Shown here one piece after another: positions 1 through 10,300 of a stretch of 64,000 nt of DNA. Each line of letters begins with the position of its first letter. Position 1 is the stretch's first letter. The notes under the pieces are model-generated. The model did not search any database. It was not told the origin of the DNA and worked only from the letters and a program-made list of their open reading frames with translations. The position numbers and the translations under genes were made by a program. Origin of the DNA: Amycolatopsis sp. NBC_01488 (lineage in GTDB: Bacteria > Actinomycetota > Actinomycetes > Mycobacteriales > Pseudonocardiaceae); assembly GCF_036227105.1 (NCBI RefSeq), contig NZ_CP109434.1, positions 7,288,501 through 7,352,500 of the forward strand, read 5' to 3'.

Positions 1-609
1 ACCCACGAAGCGACGTTCCGCGACATGGCGGCGGCACTGACCCGCTTCCACCGGACCGCGATCCAGCCACTGTGGTCCCGGATCGAGACGGACTTCCACC
101 GGCACCGCACCCACTGCGGGCGCGCGCTGCTCGGCCGGGGTTTCGGCGAGCTGATCGGCTCACTGCACCCGGCGCTGTGCTGGTGCGGGTCGTCCCTCGA
201 GGTGGCCGGTGACCATGTGAACGGCGATCTCGAACTGGCGGGCCGGGGGCTGCGCATCATCCCGTCGTACTTCTGCGATCGGCGACCGACCGTGCTGGCC
301 GACCCGCGCCTTCCGCCGGTACTGGTCTATCCGCTGCCTGCCCGCGCCGAGCACGACAGCAGTCATCCGATCGATCTCGGCGGAGTGCTCGGGAAGACGA
401 AGATGCTGATCCTGGCGGCCACCGCGCGGGGCAGCACGACGACCGCACTGAGCACGGCGGCCCGGATCTCACTGAGTTCGGCCAGCTATCACGCGGCCTC
501 GCTGCGCAAGGCCGGACTGATCGTGTCGGAACGGATGGGCAGTTCGGTCCGGCATTCGCTGACTCCACTGGGCGAGGACGTGCTGCGGGCCGGGCAGGAG
601 GTCCACTGA
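1..609 (+). CDS. Partial ArsR-like winged-helix transcriptional regulator (C-terminal part)
   Basis: The reading frame is open from base 1 to the TGA at 607-609, so the start lies left of the window and only the last 202 residues are seen. The C-terminal third (about residues 130-195 of the visible part) looks like a winged-helix DNA-binding domain: a helix around KTKMLILAATARG, then a turn-helix pair through LSSASYHAASLRKAGLI, then a wing with SSVRHSLTPLG. The N-terminal portion has no catalytic motif. This layout matches ArsR-type HTH proteins with a long N-terminal domain of unknown function. It ends 10 bp from the convergent dpgD stop. It may regulate this cluster or belong to the neighbouring region; the sequence does not decide. 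The family call is fairly sure, the target unknown. Confidence 0.65.
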   Translation, partial: THEATFRDMAAALTRFHRTAIQPLWSRIETDFHRHRTHCGRALLGRGFGELIGSLHPALCWCGSSLEVAGDHVNGDLELAGRGLRIIPSYFCDRRPTVLADPRLPPVLVYPLPARAEHDSSHPIDLGGVLGKTKMLILAATARGSTTTALSTAARISLSSASYHAASLRKAGLIVSERMGSSVRHSLTPLGEDVLRAGQEVH

Positions 610-619
610 GGACGGACGC

Positions 620-1405
620 TCAGCGCCCTTCCCACACCGGCGGCCGTTTCTCGACGAAAGCACGAGGACCCTCGACCGCGTCACGACCGTGCATCCGCCG
701 TTCTTCCTCGGGATACCGCGCCCCGAACGCGGCCTCGAGCGGCATGTCCAAGGAGGCGAGAGCAGCCTGTTTCACCGCCCTCACCGACTGCGGCGCGCAA
801 CGCAGCAGATCGGCCACCCACCCCTCGACGCATTCGTCCAGCTCCGCCGCGGGGACGACGTCGTTCAGCAGGCCGAGTTCCGCGGCCCGGGCGGCGGAGA
901 ACCGGCGGCCGGTCAGCAGGTAGCCCATCGCCGGTTTCAGCGGTGCCTGCCGTGCCAGCCGGAAAACCCCGCCGGCCCCGGCGATCAGCCCCAGCCGGGG
1001 TTCCGGGAGAGCGAACTCCGACCGGTCGCTGGCCACTGCGAGGTCGCAGGCGAGCACCAGCTCGAAGCCTCCGCCGAGGGCGTAGCCGTCCACGCGGGCC
1101 ACGACCGGCTTGGTCAGGGTGAACCGGTCGGTAAGCCGGGGCGCGCCGGGCTTTCCCCTGCTGCCGAAGCTCGACACGGCACGGGGTCCGGCGTCGAGTT
1201 CCTTGAGGTCCTGCCCTACGGAGAACGCCCGTCCGCCCGCGCCGGTCAGCACGACGGCGCGCACGTCGTCGTCGCGTTGGACGTCGGCCCAGACTTCGCC
1301 CAGTTCTTCGTGCATCGCGGCGTTCATCGCGTTGAGCACCTCGGGCCGGTCCAGCGTGACCCGGGCGACGTGGCCGGATTTCGTGTAGCGGACGGTGGCG
1401 GTCAT
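620..1405 (-). CDS. dpgD: DpgD-like enoyl-CoA hydratase/isomerase
   Basis: This 261-residue protein has the crotonase fold. FSVGQDLKEL and GYALGGGFELVLACDL form the oxyanion-hole regions, and PEPRLGLIAGAGG carries the glutamate segment. In glycopeptide producers DpgD, with DpgB, assists the type III PKS DpgA in dehydrating and aromatising the tetraketide to 3,5-dihydroxyphenylacetyl-CoA. The start at 1405 (MTATVRY) is preferred over an ATG near 1549 because GGGAGAG precedes it and the crotonase domain begins there. The length fits DpgD. A generic enoyl-CoA hydratase is the alternative, but the dpgABC genes in the same window support DpgD. It lies about 55 kb from dpgABC, at the other edge of the PKS cluster, divergent from the O-methyltransferase. 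Confidence 0.8.
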   Translation of the reverse strand: MTATVRYTKSGHVARVTLDRPEVLNAMNAAMHEELGEVWADVQRDDDVRAVVLTGAGGRAFSVGQDLKELDAGPRAVSSFGSRGKPGAPRLTDRFTLTKPVVARVDGYALGGGFELVLACDLAVASDRSEFALPEPRLGLIAGAGGVFRLARQAPLKPAMGYLLTGRRFSAARAAELGLLNDVVPAAELDECVEGWVADLLRCAPQSVRAVKQAALASLDMPLEAAFGARYPEEERRMHGRDAVEGPRAFVEKRPPVWEGR

Positions 1406-1460
1406 GTTCTCTCCCGGACGCGATCGACCCGCCCGCGGCCGAACCGGGCGAGCTGGGTGA

Positions 1461-1473
1461 TCCATTGTGGACA
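1461..1473. other. TCCA-N3-TGGACA pseudo-palindrome in a non-coding region
   Basis: This is the only exact non-coding copy of a motif that recurs through the window, mostly inside PKS genes. With the following base it reads TTGTGGACAA, whose complement TTGTCCACAA contains the actinomycete DnaA-box consensus TTGTCCACA. A single box is not an origin. The role is unknown. Confidence 0.4.
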
Positions 1474-1494
1474 AATAAGCGATTTCCTTGCATT

Positions 1495-1507
1495 GAAACG
1501 GTGTTTC
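1495..1507. promoter_or_regulatory. Candidate operator palindrome GAAAC-N3-GTTTC
   Basis: A perfect 5-bp inverted repeat with a 3-bp centre sits between the candidate -35 and -10 boxes of the O-methyltransferase promoter, which is a typical place for a repressor site. The short arms make chance occurrence possible. The regulator is unknown; the partial ArsR-like protein at the left edge is one candidate. Confidence 0.35.
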
Positions 1508-1599
1508 CGCCACTCTCGGAGCTATGGGGGTTGCGCGCGCCCGTGGCACCCCGACCGGGGACCCACCGCCGAACGCGCGCCGGAATCAGGAGCGGAAAC

Positions 1600-2268
1600 A
1601 TGACGACGACATCGACGAACCGGGCCGCAGGCACCGTCGGGGACGCCCGGGTGACCGGCGTGATCGACGGGATCAGGGCACAGCAGGACGGGATGATCCA
1701 GGCGATGATGTCCGACCCGCGGAACATGGCGGGCTTCGGCATTTCCGTGTCCGCGTTCAAGGGGGACACGCTTTACGTCCTGGCCCGGGCCACCGGCGCG
1801 AAGTGGATCGTGGAGTGCGCTTCGTCGTTCGGAGTATCCACCATGTACCTCGCGGCCGCCGTGCGGGACAACGGGGGTGGCCGGGTGATCGGCGCGGAGA
1901 TCGTGCCGGAGAAGGTCGAGACCGCACGCAAGCACCTGGCCGACGCCGGGCTTTCCGAATACGCCGAGATCCGCGAGGGTGACGCGAAGGAGACTCTCGC
2001 CGACGTCGCCGGAGAGATCGACTTCGTGTTCCTCGACGGCTGGCCCAGCGAGCCGCCCACGTTGGCCCGCACCGTGATCGAGCTGCTCCGGCCCCAGCTT
2101 CGGCCGGGCGCGCTGATCGTGAACGACAACATCGAAGACGACTACCTGGACTACGTGCGGGATCCCGCGAACGGTTTCCGCAGTGTCACGCTGCCGCTGC
2201 TGGCCCCGGCGGACGCCGGGATGTCCAATTTGAGCCGCTCGGAGTTCGAATTCACCCTCTTCGGCTGA
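1600..2268 (+). CDS. SAM-dependent O-methyltransferase (catechol/caffeoyl-CoA OMT type)
   Basis: This 222-residue Rossmann-fold methyltransferase carries the SAM-binding motif I at VECASSFGVSTMYLA (about residues 70-85), an acidic residue after the next strand (GAEIVPEKVE), and FVFLDGW near residue 145. Length and motif order match small O-methyltransferases of the Methyltransf_3 group that act on phenols. The start at 1600 is chosen because AGGAG precedes it and the longer upstream frame has no homology-like content. It is divergent from dpgD and upstream of the P450. The likely substrate is a hydroxyl of the resorcinol ring or one added by the flavin hydroxylases; this is inference. A hairpin follows its stop. 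Confidence 0.78.
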   Translation: MTTTSTNRAAGTVGDARVTGVIDGIRAQQDGMIQAMMSDPRNMAGFGISVSAFKGDTLYVLARATGAKWIVECASSFGVSTMYLAAAVRDNGGGRVIGAEIVPEKVETARKHLADAGLSEYAEIREGDAKETLADVAGEIDFVFLDGWPSEPPTLARTVIELLRPQLRPGALIVNDNIEDDYLDYVRDPANGFRSVTLPLLAPADAGMSNLSRSEFEFTLFG

Positions 2269-2297
2269 GTGCACCACGCCGGCTGGAGTTCCGCGTA

Positions 2298-2329
2298 AAC
2301 GGCCGCCCTGGCTACGCCGGGCGGCCGTT
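2298..2329. terminator. Hairpin terminator or attenuator between the O-methyltransferase and P450
   Basis: Arms 2298-2308 (AACGGCCGCCC) and 2319-2329 are perfect 11-bp complements. Inside the loop GGC/GCC can pair further, leaving a TAC tip. There is no U-tract, which is usual for actinomycete hairpin terminators. It lies 29 bp after the O-methyltransferase stop and 41 bp before the P450 start, so it may reduce read-through into the P450. Confidence 0.6.
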
Positions 2330-2370
2330 GCCGTGCCCGCCTTCCCGAACCACTTTCCCAGGGGGTACCG

Positions 2371-3684
2371 ATGACCACATCTTCCACCGGCGGCGCCACA
2401 ATGCCACCGGGCCCGCGGCTGCCGCGTCCGCTGCAGGCGATCCTGCTCGCGAAATACCGGCACCGCTGGCTGCCCCGGCTGCAGCGGCGTTACGGTGACA
2501 CGTTCTCGCTGCGCCCGGCCGTCGGCGGCGACATGGTCGTCATCACCGACCCGGACCAGGTCAGCCGGCTCTTCACCGGCTCGCCCGAGGTGTTCCACGC
2601 CGGGGAGGGCAACGCCGTGCTCCGCCCGCTGGTCGGCGCGGAGTCCGTGCTGATGCTCGACGAGGAGCGACACCTGCGGATGCGGCGGATGCTGCTGCCC
2701 GCATTCGGGAGCACCGCCATCAAGGGCTATCACGGGATGTTCGCCGAAATCGCCGAGGACGAGGTCGCCCGGTGGCGGCCGGACCGGCCGTTCGGTCTCT
2801 ACGACCGGATGGAGGAACTGACGATGGAGGTGATCCTCCGCGTCGTGTTCGGGGTGTCGGACGAAGCCCGGCTCGCCCCGCTGCGCGGCCTGATGAAGAA
2901 GCTCGCGCGGGCCGGGCTGCTCGAAATGATCGGCTGGTCGGTGCCCGCGCTGGAGCGGTTCGGGCCGTGGCGCCGGTATCGGCGGACCCAGGACGCGGTC
3001 GACCAGCTGCTCTACGCCGAGATTGCCGACCGCCGGGCCGCTCCCGACACCCCCGAGCGCCGTGATGTGCTCTCCCGCATGATGATCGCCTCCGAGAACG
3101 GCGGCGGATTGTCCGATGTGGAGCTTCGCGACCAGCTGATCACGTTGGTGATGGCCGGGTTCGACACCACGTCCGCGGCGCTGGCCTGGACGTTCCACGA
3201 ACTCGCCCACCGGCCGGCGCAGCTGGCCCGCGCCCGCGAGGCCGCCGCCCGCGACGACGACAAGTACCTCGAAGCCGTCGTCAAGGAAACGCTGCGGCTG
3301 CGGCCGGTGCTGCCGCAGCTCGGACGGCGCCTGACCGGCCCGGCGACGGTGGGAGACCGGGTGCTGCCCGCCGGTGTGTCGGTCATCGCCGCGATGACGC
3401 TGATCCACACCTCGCCCCGCCACCACGATGCCCCGGCGGACTTCCGGCCCGAGCGCTTCCTCGGCACAGCGCCCGCGACCGGCAGCTGGATCCCGTTCGG
3501 CGGCGGGGTGCGCCGCTGCCCCGGCGCCACGTTCGCCACCCTCGAGTCGATCACCGTGCTCAAGGCGGCGCTGCTGCGCTATGACCTCCACCCCGAGCAC
3601 GACCGGCCGGAAACCGCCCGGATCCGCAACGTCATGCTGGTTCCCTCGCGCGGCACCCGGGTCGTGGTGCGGCCACGCGGCTGA
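2371..3684 (+). CDS. Cytochrome P450 monooxygenase
   Basis: This 437-residue P450 has the I-helix oxygen-binding motif AGFDTT (about residues 262-267), the K-helix ExxR in KETLRLRP (about residue 306), and the heme loop FGGGVRRCPGA with the axial cysteine at residue 383. There is no signal or membrane anchor, consistent with a soluble bacterial enzyme needing ferredoxin and reductase, neither encoded here. The N-terminal PPGPRLP proline-rich hinge resembles CYP102/CYP110-like rather than classical CYP105 proteins; that subfamily hint is weak. Start 2371 follows AGGGGG. It converges on the PKS D gene with only 5 bp between stops, so it is probably a tailoring oxidase that hydroxylates or epoxidises the polyketide. 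Confidence 0.85.
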   Translation: MTTSSTGGATMPPGPRLPRPLQAILLAKYRHRWLPRLQRRYGDTFSLRPAVGGDMVVITDPDQVSRLFTGSPEVFHAGEGNAVLRPLVGAESVLMLDEERHLRMRRMLLPAFGSTAIKGYHGMFAEIAEDEVARWRPDRPFGLYDRMEELTMEVILRVVFGVSDEARLAPLRGLMKKLARAGLLEMIGWSVPALERFGPWRRYRRTQDAVDQLLYAEIADRRAAPDTPERRDVLSRMMIASENGGGLSDVELRDQLITLVMAGFDTTSAALAWTFHELAHRPAQLARAREAAARDDDKYLEAVVKETLRLRPVLPQLGRRLTGPATVGDRVLPAGVSVIAAMTLIHTSPRHHDAPADFRPERFLGTAPATGSWIPFGGGVRRCPGATFATLESITVLKAALLRYDLHPEHDRPETARIRNVMLVPSRGTRVVVRPRG

Positions 3685-3689
3685 GCCGT

Positions 3690-4350
3690 TCACCGCAGCC
3701 AGTCCTCGACCGCACGCGCGGTCGTGCCCGCGTGCTCCTCGAGCATCGTGAAGTGATCGCCGGGGACGTCCACGCTGTGGTCGGCCGACGGCCACCGAGC
3801 CCGCCAGGAATCCCCGGGGGGCACGTCGGCTTCCGCGCACGGGCTGCTCGCGCGGACGTACAACGTCGGTACCGAAACCGGCGACGGCGCCCAGGAGGCG
3901 AAGATCCGGTAGTAGGCCCCGACACCGAGGACACGGGTGTCCGATCCGCCAGTGGTGTGCCGTTCCCGGGCCCACGCGCCTTCGGCGACCATGCGGGCGT
4001 ACGCCGAATCCGAGGCGCCGAATTCGGGTTCCGGGGTGTCGAGCAGCACCAGCGCCCGCGGCGGCGTGCCGTTCTTCTCCAGCACCGCGGTCATCGCATG
4101 GCCGATCCAGCCCGCGCCGGACCGGCCGAGCACGACGAACGGCGCGCCCGCTGCGGCTTCCAGCGCCGCCTCGGCTTGGACCTCGGCCAGCGCGTTCACG
4201 TCCGCGGGCAGGGGCTCGCCTTCGCCGAAGCCCGGCGCCGGCAGTGCGTGCACGTCACGGATCCCGCGGAAGAAGGCCGCGAACCGCGCGTATTCGACCG
4301 GCCCGGCCAGAAGCCCGAACGACGCCGGGCAGATCAGCACCGGCCGCTTC
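3690..4350 (-). other. Terminal thioesterase domain of PKS D
   Basis: The C-terminal 220 residues form an alpha/beta-hydrolase TE. The chain starts near RPVLICPAS, the nucleophile motif is GRSGAG (serine about residue 6380, bases near 4118), a conserved aspartate lies in LLDTPEP, and the histidine is in VPGDHFTMLEEH close to the end. The usual GHSAGG is changed to GRSGAG, but GxSxG is kept. Its role is release of the chain from ACP9 by macrolactonisation or hydrolysis; the only free chain alcohol predicted is the one from module 2. Confidence 0.85.
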
Positions 4351-7300
4351 GGACCTTCGGCCAGCCGTACCGGCCGGCCGCGCGGGGCCCGGTCGGCCGC
4401 GCCGGTGAACGACGGCCGCACCCGTGACGCCGCCTTGGCCAGCTCGATGCCGTCCCCGAGGCGGCCGAGCCGGCCGGCTTCCAGGTACAGCGACGTGAGA
4501 TCGGTGGCCGGCGGCCCGGCCGGCGCCGCGGCGAGGACGGCCAGGCCGGCGGCGAGCATGTCCAGCGTCCCGGCGTCGTAGAGCAGCGTCGTCGGCACGT
4601 CCAGGCCCGTCGTGGCGACGAGCCGGTTTCGCAGCTCGGTGACGGTCAGCGAGTCGAACCCGAGTTCCAGCAGGCCACGGCCGGCGTCGAGGGTACGGCC
4701 GGAATCGTGGCCGAGGACGGCCGCCGCGGTGTCGCAGACCAGGCCGGTCAGCAGCTCGGTGCGCGCGTCGTCGTCCAGCTTCGCCAGCTGCTCCCGCAGG
4801 TCCGGCACCGGAGGTTCGGCCTGGCCGGCCGCCACCGGCGGGACTTCCGTGGCCGGGGCGTCCAACCAGAACCGGCGCCGTTGGAACGCATAGGTCGGCA
4901 ACGGCACCGGCCGCGCGGCAGCGAGCGCGGCCAGGTCGACGTCCACGCCGTGCGCCCACAGCGCGCCCAGGGCGCCCGGCAGGTGTTCCGGAGCCGATCC
5001 GGTCCCGACGACGAGAAGACCGCCGTCCACCGGGATTTCCGCGTCGGCGCCGCAGACGACGAAGGTGTCGTGACTCTCCGACAGGCTGTGCAGGAGCTTC
5101 TCGAACGCCTTGGGTGTCCCGGAGTGCGGAGTGCGGGACGATCGGAACGGAATCCCACCGTCGCGGCGGATTTCCTCGTCGGCGGGCAGGCTGCCGGTCG
5201 CCACCAGCCGTGCTCCCTCGGCGAGCGAGAGGATTCCGGCCACGCATGCTGCGGCGATTTCCCCGGTCCCGTGGCCCACGACCGCCGCGGGCACGACTCC
5301 GCAGGCCTGCCAGAGCCGGGCGGACGCGATCGCGGCGGCCCACTGCGTCGCGGCTTGCCCGGGCTCGAGAAGTGCCGTGCACTCCTCGAAGGCGGCGGCG
5401 AAAACCGGTGAGGCGGCACAGAACGCATCGGCCGGGGTCGCGGGTGTGCCCGTGAAGACGAACACCGGACGGCGCGGCTGCGCCGCGGGTCCGCTGCCGT
5501 CGTTCGCCAGCGCCGCCAGGCCGGTCCGCAACTCGGCGACGTCCGCGCCGGACACCACCGCGCGACAGGCGAAGGCCGGACGCGCGGCGAGCGCGGCCGC
5601 CACCTCGGCGACCGGCACGTCACACTGATCGTCCACAAAGGACCTGAGTCGGGCGGCCTGGGCGCGCAACGCGGTCGCGTCGGTGCCCGACAGCGGCCAC
5701 GTGACCACCGTCGTGACCACCACGGGCGCGGCCGCCGGGGCCGCCGCGGGCTGCGGCTGTTCGAGGATCACGTGAGCGTTGGTGCCGCTGATCCCGAAGG
5801 CCGACACCCCTGCCCGCCGCGGACGTCCGGCCTCGGGCCACGCCCGCGACGTGGTCGCGATGGCGAGAGCCCCTGCCGTCCAGTCCACCTGCGGAGACGG
5901 CTCATCGGCGTGCAACGTCGGCGGAACCACCCCACGCCGCATCGCCTCCACCATCTTGATCACCCCGGCCACACCCGCCGCCGCTTGCGCGTGCCCGATG
6001 TTCGACTTCACCGAACCCAGCCACACCGGACGATCCACCGGACGCCCCTGCCCATAAGTCGCGAGCAATGCCTGCGCCTCGATCGGATCACCCAGCGACG
6101 TCCCCGTACCATGCGCCTCCACCACATCCACGTCCACAGCGGACAACCCGGCCGAGGCCAACGCAGCACAGATCACCCGCTGCTGCGACGGACCATTCGG
6201 CGCCGTCAACCCATTAGACGCACCATCCGAATTCACCGCACTGCCCCGCACCACTGCAAGCACCTCATGCCCGTTGCGGTGCGCATCCGACAACCGCTCC
6301 AGCAGCAGGACGCCCACCCCCTCGGCCCACGCCGTGCCGTCGGCGGCGGCGGAAAACGGCTTGCAGCGGCCGTCCGGAGCCAGGCCCCGCTGGCGTGAGA
6401 ACTCCACGAACGCCGCGGGCGTCGCCATCACCGTGACCCCGCCCGCCAGCGCGAGATCGCATTCGCCGTGCCGAAGCGCCTGAGCGGCCAGATGCACCGA
6501 GACCAGCGACGACGAACACGCCGTGTCGACCGTCATCGCCGGACCTTCCAGCCCGAAGGCATAGGCCACCCGTCCGGACGCGACGCTGCCCGCGCTTCCG
6601 CTGCCCAGCTGGCCTTCGTAGCCATCGGGCACGCGGAAGAACCGGCTCGCGTAGTCGTTGTACATCACGCCGGTGAACACGCCGGTCCGGCTGCCCCGCA
6701 AGGACCCGGGATCAAGCCCCGCCCGCTCGAACGCCTCCCACGACGTCTCCAGCAACAACCGCTGCTGCGGATCCATCGCCAGGGCCTCACGCGGCGAAAC
6801 CCCGAAAAACGCCGGATCGAAATCCGCCGCGTCGTACAGGAAACCGCCCTCACGGACGTACGTGGTCCCGGCCCGGTCCGGATCCGGATCGAACAACGTC
6901 TCGACGTCCCAGCCCCGATCCGAAGGCATCGGCCCGATCGCGTCGGTCCCCGCCGCGACCAACTCCCACAAATCCTCCGGCGAGGCAACGCCACCCGGGA
7001 AACGACACGCCATCCCCACGATCGCCACCGGCTCATCCACCACGACAGCCCGCACGACCGGTGTCTCCGGCGTGACCGGTGCCTCGTCGGCGACTTCGGC
7101 CGCGAGGAAAGCGGCCAGCGCCAAGGCGTTCGGGTAGTCGAACACCAGCGTCGGGGCGAGGGTCAGCCCGGTCGCTGCCGCCAGCCGATTGCGCAGTTCC
7201 ACCGCCATCAGGGAATCGAAGCCGAGTTCACGAAACGCCCGGCCGTCCCCGACCGACGCCGGATCCGCGTGCCCGAGCACCGCGGCCACTTCGGCCCGGA

Positions 7301-10300
7301 CGTGCGCGAGCACCGCCGAGACGCGCTCCGGCTGCGGCAACGCGGCCCACCGCTCGCGCGGGCGACCGGCCGCCGGGCCACGCCGCGTCGTCCGCAGTAT
7401 TCCGCGCAACAGCGGCGGGACCTCTCCGCCCGCCGCGTCACGCCGGGCTGCCTCCAAGTCCCACTCCATGGGCAGAACGAGCGGGCTGCCGAGCCCGAGC
7501 GCCGAGTCGAACAGCCGGACACCGTCCTCTTCGGACAGTGCACGCAGCCCGGCCCGGCCGAGCCGGCGCCGGTCCCCCTCGGCCAGCTTGCCCGCCATGC
7601 CGCCGTCGGCCGCCCACGGACCCCACGCCAGGGACACCGCGGGCAGCCCGAGCCCACGGCGGTGGGCGGCGAGTGCGTCCAGGAAACCGTTGGCGGCGGC
7701 GTAGTTCGCCTGTCCCGGGCTGCCCAGCACCCCGGCAGCCGAGGAGAACAGCACGAACGCGGTGAGCGGGCGGTCCTTCGTCAGCTCGTGCAGGACCATG
7801 GCGCCGCCGGCCTTGGGCCGCAGCACGCGGGCAAGGCGATCGCCGTCCATGGCGGAGACGACACCGTCGTCGGTCACGCCCGCGGCATGCAGCACCGCGG
7901 TGACCGGATGCTCGGCCAGCACCTGCGCCATGGCCGTGCGATCGGCGACGTCGGCCGCGACGACGGCGACCTCGGCGCCGAGCGCCACCAGTTCGTCCCG
8001 CAGCCGTGTGGCCTCCGGGGCATTCTCGCCCCGCCGCCCGAGCAGCACCAGCCGCTTCACACCCGTCCGGGCGAGGTGGCGGGCGAGGGCGGCACCCAGT
8101 GCCCCGGTCCCGCCGGTGATCAGCACCGTGTCGGCAGCACCCAGCCGCGGCGCGCCGTCCTCGGGACGTCCCGCGCGAGCCAGCCGCGGCACGAGGGCCA
8201 CCCCGTCACGCACAACCACCTGCGGGTCCCCGGCGAGCACGACGGCGTCACCAGGGCCTTCGGTGTCGGCCAGCAGAACGCGGCCCGGATGCTCGGCCTG
8301 GACCGAACGCACCAGGCCCCAGACCGCGCCCGCGGCGAGGTCGCGGACACCGGCCCCGGTGTCGATCGCGCCCCGGGTGTGCACCAGCAGCCGGGTCCCG
8401 TCCAGTCTCGGTTCGGCGAGCCAATCCCGCACGACCTGCAGGACCCGGCCGACGACGTCCGTCACCTCTCCGGCTGGCACCGGCAGCACGGCCACCGGCG
8501 GCAGGTCCGCTCCCGGCTCCAGGAGCGTCGCGACAGCAGCTTCCCTCGCCTCGAGGACGACCCCCTCGCCTGGCACCGGTTCGGCAGTTTCGGCTGCTGG
8601 CACCCATTCCAGCTGCCACAGGGCGTCCCGAAGGGAGCCGGTGAGATCCGCGTCCTCCGGCAATGGCCTCAGGGTCAGCGCGTCGACCGTGAGCACCGGA
8701 CGCCCGGCGCCGTCAGCCGCCGTGATCGCCACTGCGTCCGGCCCCGCCGGGCGCAGGGTGACGCGCAGTTCGTCCGCCCCCGGCTGGTGCAGGCTGAGGC
8801 CGGTGAAGGAAAACGGCAGCCTGGGCGCGTCGGGGCCGGCACCGGCCGCCAAGGCGTGCAGGGCCGCGTCGAACAACGCCGGGTGCAGACCGAAACCACC
8901 GCCGGTGGTGCGCACCTGCGCGAAGAGATCTGCGCCACGTCGCCACACCGCTTGCAGGCACTGGAACTCGGCCCCGTATTCGAGGCCCGCGCCGGCCAGC
9001 CGCGGGTAGAGGTCGCCGGTCGGCACGCGGACCGCGCCCTCGGGCGGCCAGGGTCCCGGCACGACCGGTTCGGGGGCAGTGGGCACGAGCGTCCCTTCGG
9101 CGTGTTTGAGCCACTGCCCGTCTTCTCCGGTGTCCGGCCGGGCATAGATCGCCAGCGGGCGACGCCCGGCGTCCGCCGGTCCGCCGACGACCACCTGCAG
9201 CCGGATCCCGCCCGTCGCGGGCAGGGCCAGCGGCGTGTGGACGGTCAGTTCGCCGACCGAATCGCACCCCACCTCGTCCCCGGCCCGGACGGCCAGTTCG
9301 GCGAACGCGGTCCCGGGCAGCAGCACGATTCCGGCGACGAGGTGGCCGGCCAGCCACGGCTGTGCCGCGAGCGAGAGCCGTCCGGTCAGGACCACTCCGG
9401 TCTCGTCCGCGAGCGCGACGGCGGCACCCAGCAGCGGGTGCCCGGCCGCGGTCAGCCCAGCGCCGCCGAGGTCCCGCGGTGACCCCGTCGGGCCGCCGAG
9501 CCAGAATCGCGCACGCTGGAACGGATACGTCGGCAGGTCGACGCGCCGCGCCGGACGTCCGGCGAACACCGCCGCCCGGTCGAACCCGACGCCTCTCGTC
9601 CAGAGCCGGCCCAGGGCACGCAGCAGGGCCACCGGCTCGGGGGTCCCCGGCCGCAGCGCCGCAACCGCGGTCACGCCGGCCCCCGGCAGACAGCCTTCGG
9701 CCAGCCCGGTCAGCACTCCGGCCGGGCCCAATTCGAGCAGCGCCGTGGCCCCGGCGCGGTGTGCCGTGGCCACACCGTCGGCAAATCGCACGGCGCGGCG
9801 GACGTGGCCGACCCAGTACTCCGGCGTGCAGATCACGTCCGGCTCGGCGAATTCGCCGGTGACGTCCGAGATCAGCGGCAGCTGCGGGGCGGCGAAGGTG
9901 ACGCCGGCCAGGACCGCGGCGAACTCGCCGAGCACCGGCTCCATCCGGGCCGAGTGGAAGGCATGGCTGACCCGCAGCCGGTTCACCCGGTGCCCGTCGG
10001 CTTCCAGCTCCCGGGCGAGCCCCGCGACGGCGTCCTCGTCGCCGGAAAGGACCACGGAGCACGGTCCGTTGACCGCGGCGAGCGAAACCGACTCCGCGTA
10101 GCCGCGCAGTCGTATGTCCACTTCGGACTCCGAAGCGGCGACGGCGATCATCGCCCCGCCCGGGGCGAGCCCCTGCATCAGCCGCCCGCGGGCGGCGACC
10201 ACCCGGCACGCGTCCGCCAGCGACCAGATCCCGGCCACGTGCGCGGCCGCCAGTTCGCCGATCGAGTGGCCGAGCAGCACGTCTGGCCGGATCCCCCAGG

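Larger units (their letters stand above)
1406..1599. promoter_or_regulatory. Divergent promoter region between dpgD and the O-methyltransferase
   Basis: This 194-bp spacer serves two divergent genes. It is more AT-rich than its surroundings around 1461-1510. For the rightward gene a candidate promoter is TTGCAT (1488-1493), a 17-bp spacer, then CACTCT (1511-1516); the -10 match is weak. A short palindrome and a TCCA-N3-TGGACA motif lie inside and are listed separately. No clear leftward promoter was recognised. Confidence 0.45.
3690..7035 (-). other. Module 9: KS-AT(dead)-ACP-TE
   Basis: The KS is complete: cysteine in DTACSSS near base 6518, histidines in EAHGTGT and KSNIGHAQ. The ACP serine is in LGFDSLT near base 4651. 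There is no KR, DH or ER. The AT is a shortened remnant (see separate entry). If malonyl were supplied by another AT, the module would add a beta-keto unit. If not, it could pass the octaketide to the TE without extension. Which happens cannot be told from sequence. Confidence 0.8.

Noticed and set aside
1461..1474. Replication origin suggested by a DnaA-box match
   Set aside because: Only one box in a short promoter region; no box cluster, no AT-rich unwinding element, no dnaA or dnaN gene.
1406..1549. Longer dpgD starting near 1549
   Set aside because: It would fill the divergent promoter with unsupported residues; the start at 1405 has a ribosome site and begins the crotonase domain.
6468..9482. 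Long rightward open frame opposite PKS modules 8-9 (about 1000 codons)
   Set aside because: Antisense frame produced by GC-rich third positions of the PKS gene; no family motifs, and composition dominated by Arg, Gly, His, Gln and Pro. Similar long antisense frames near 9759-15314, 26752-30393, 30576-35150 and 47591-51232 were dropped for the same reason.
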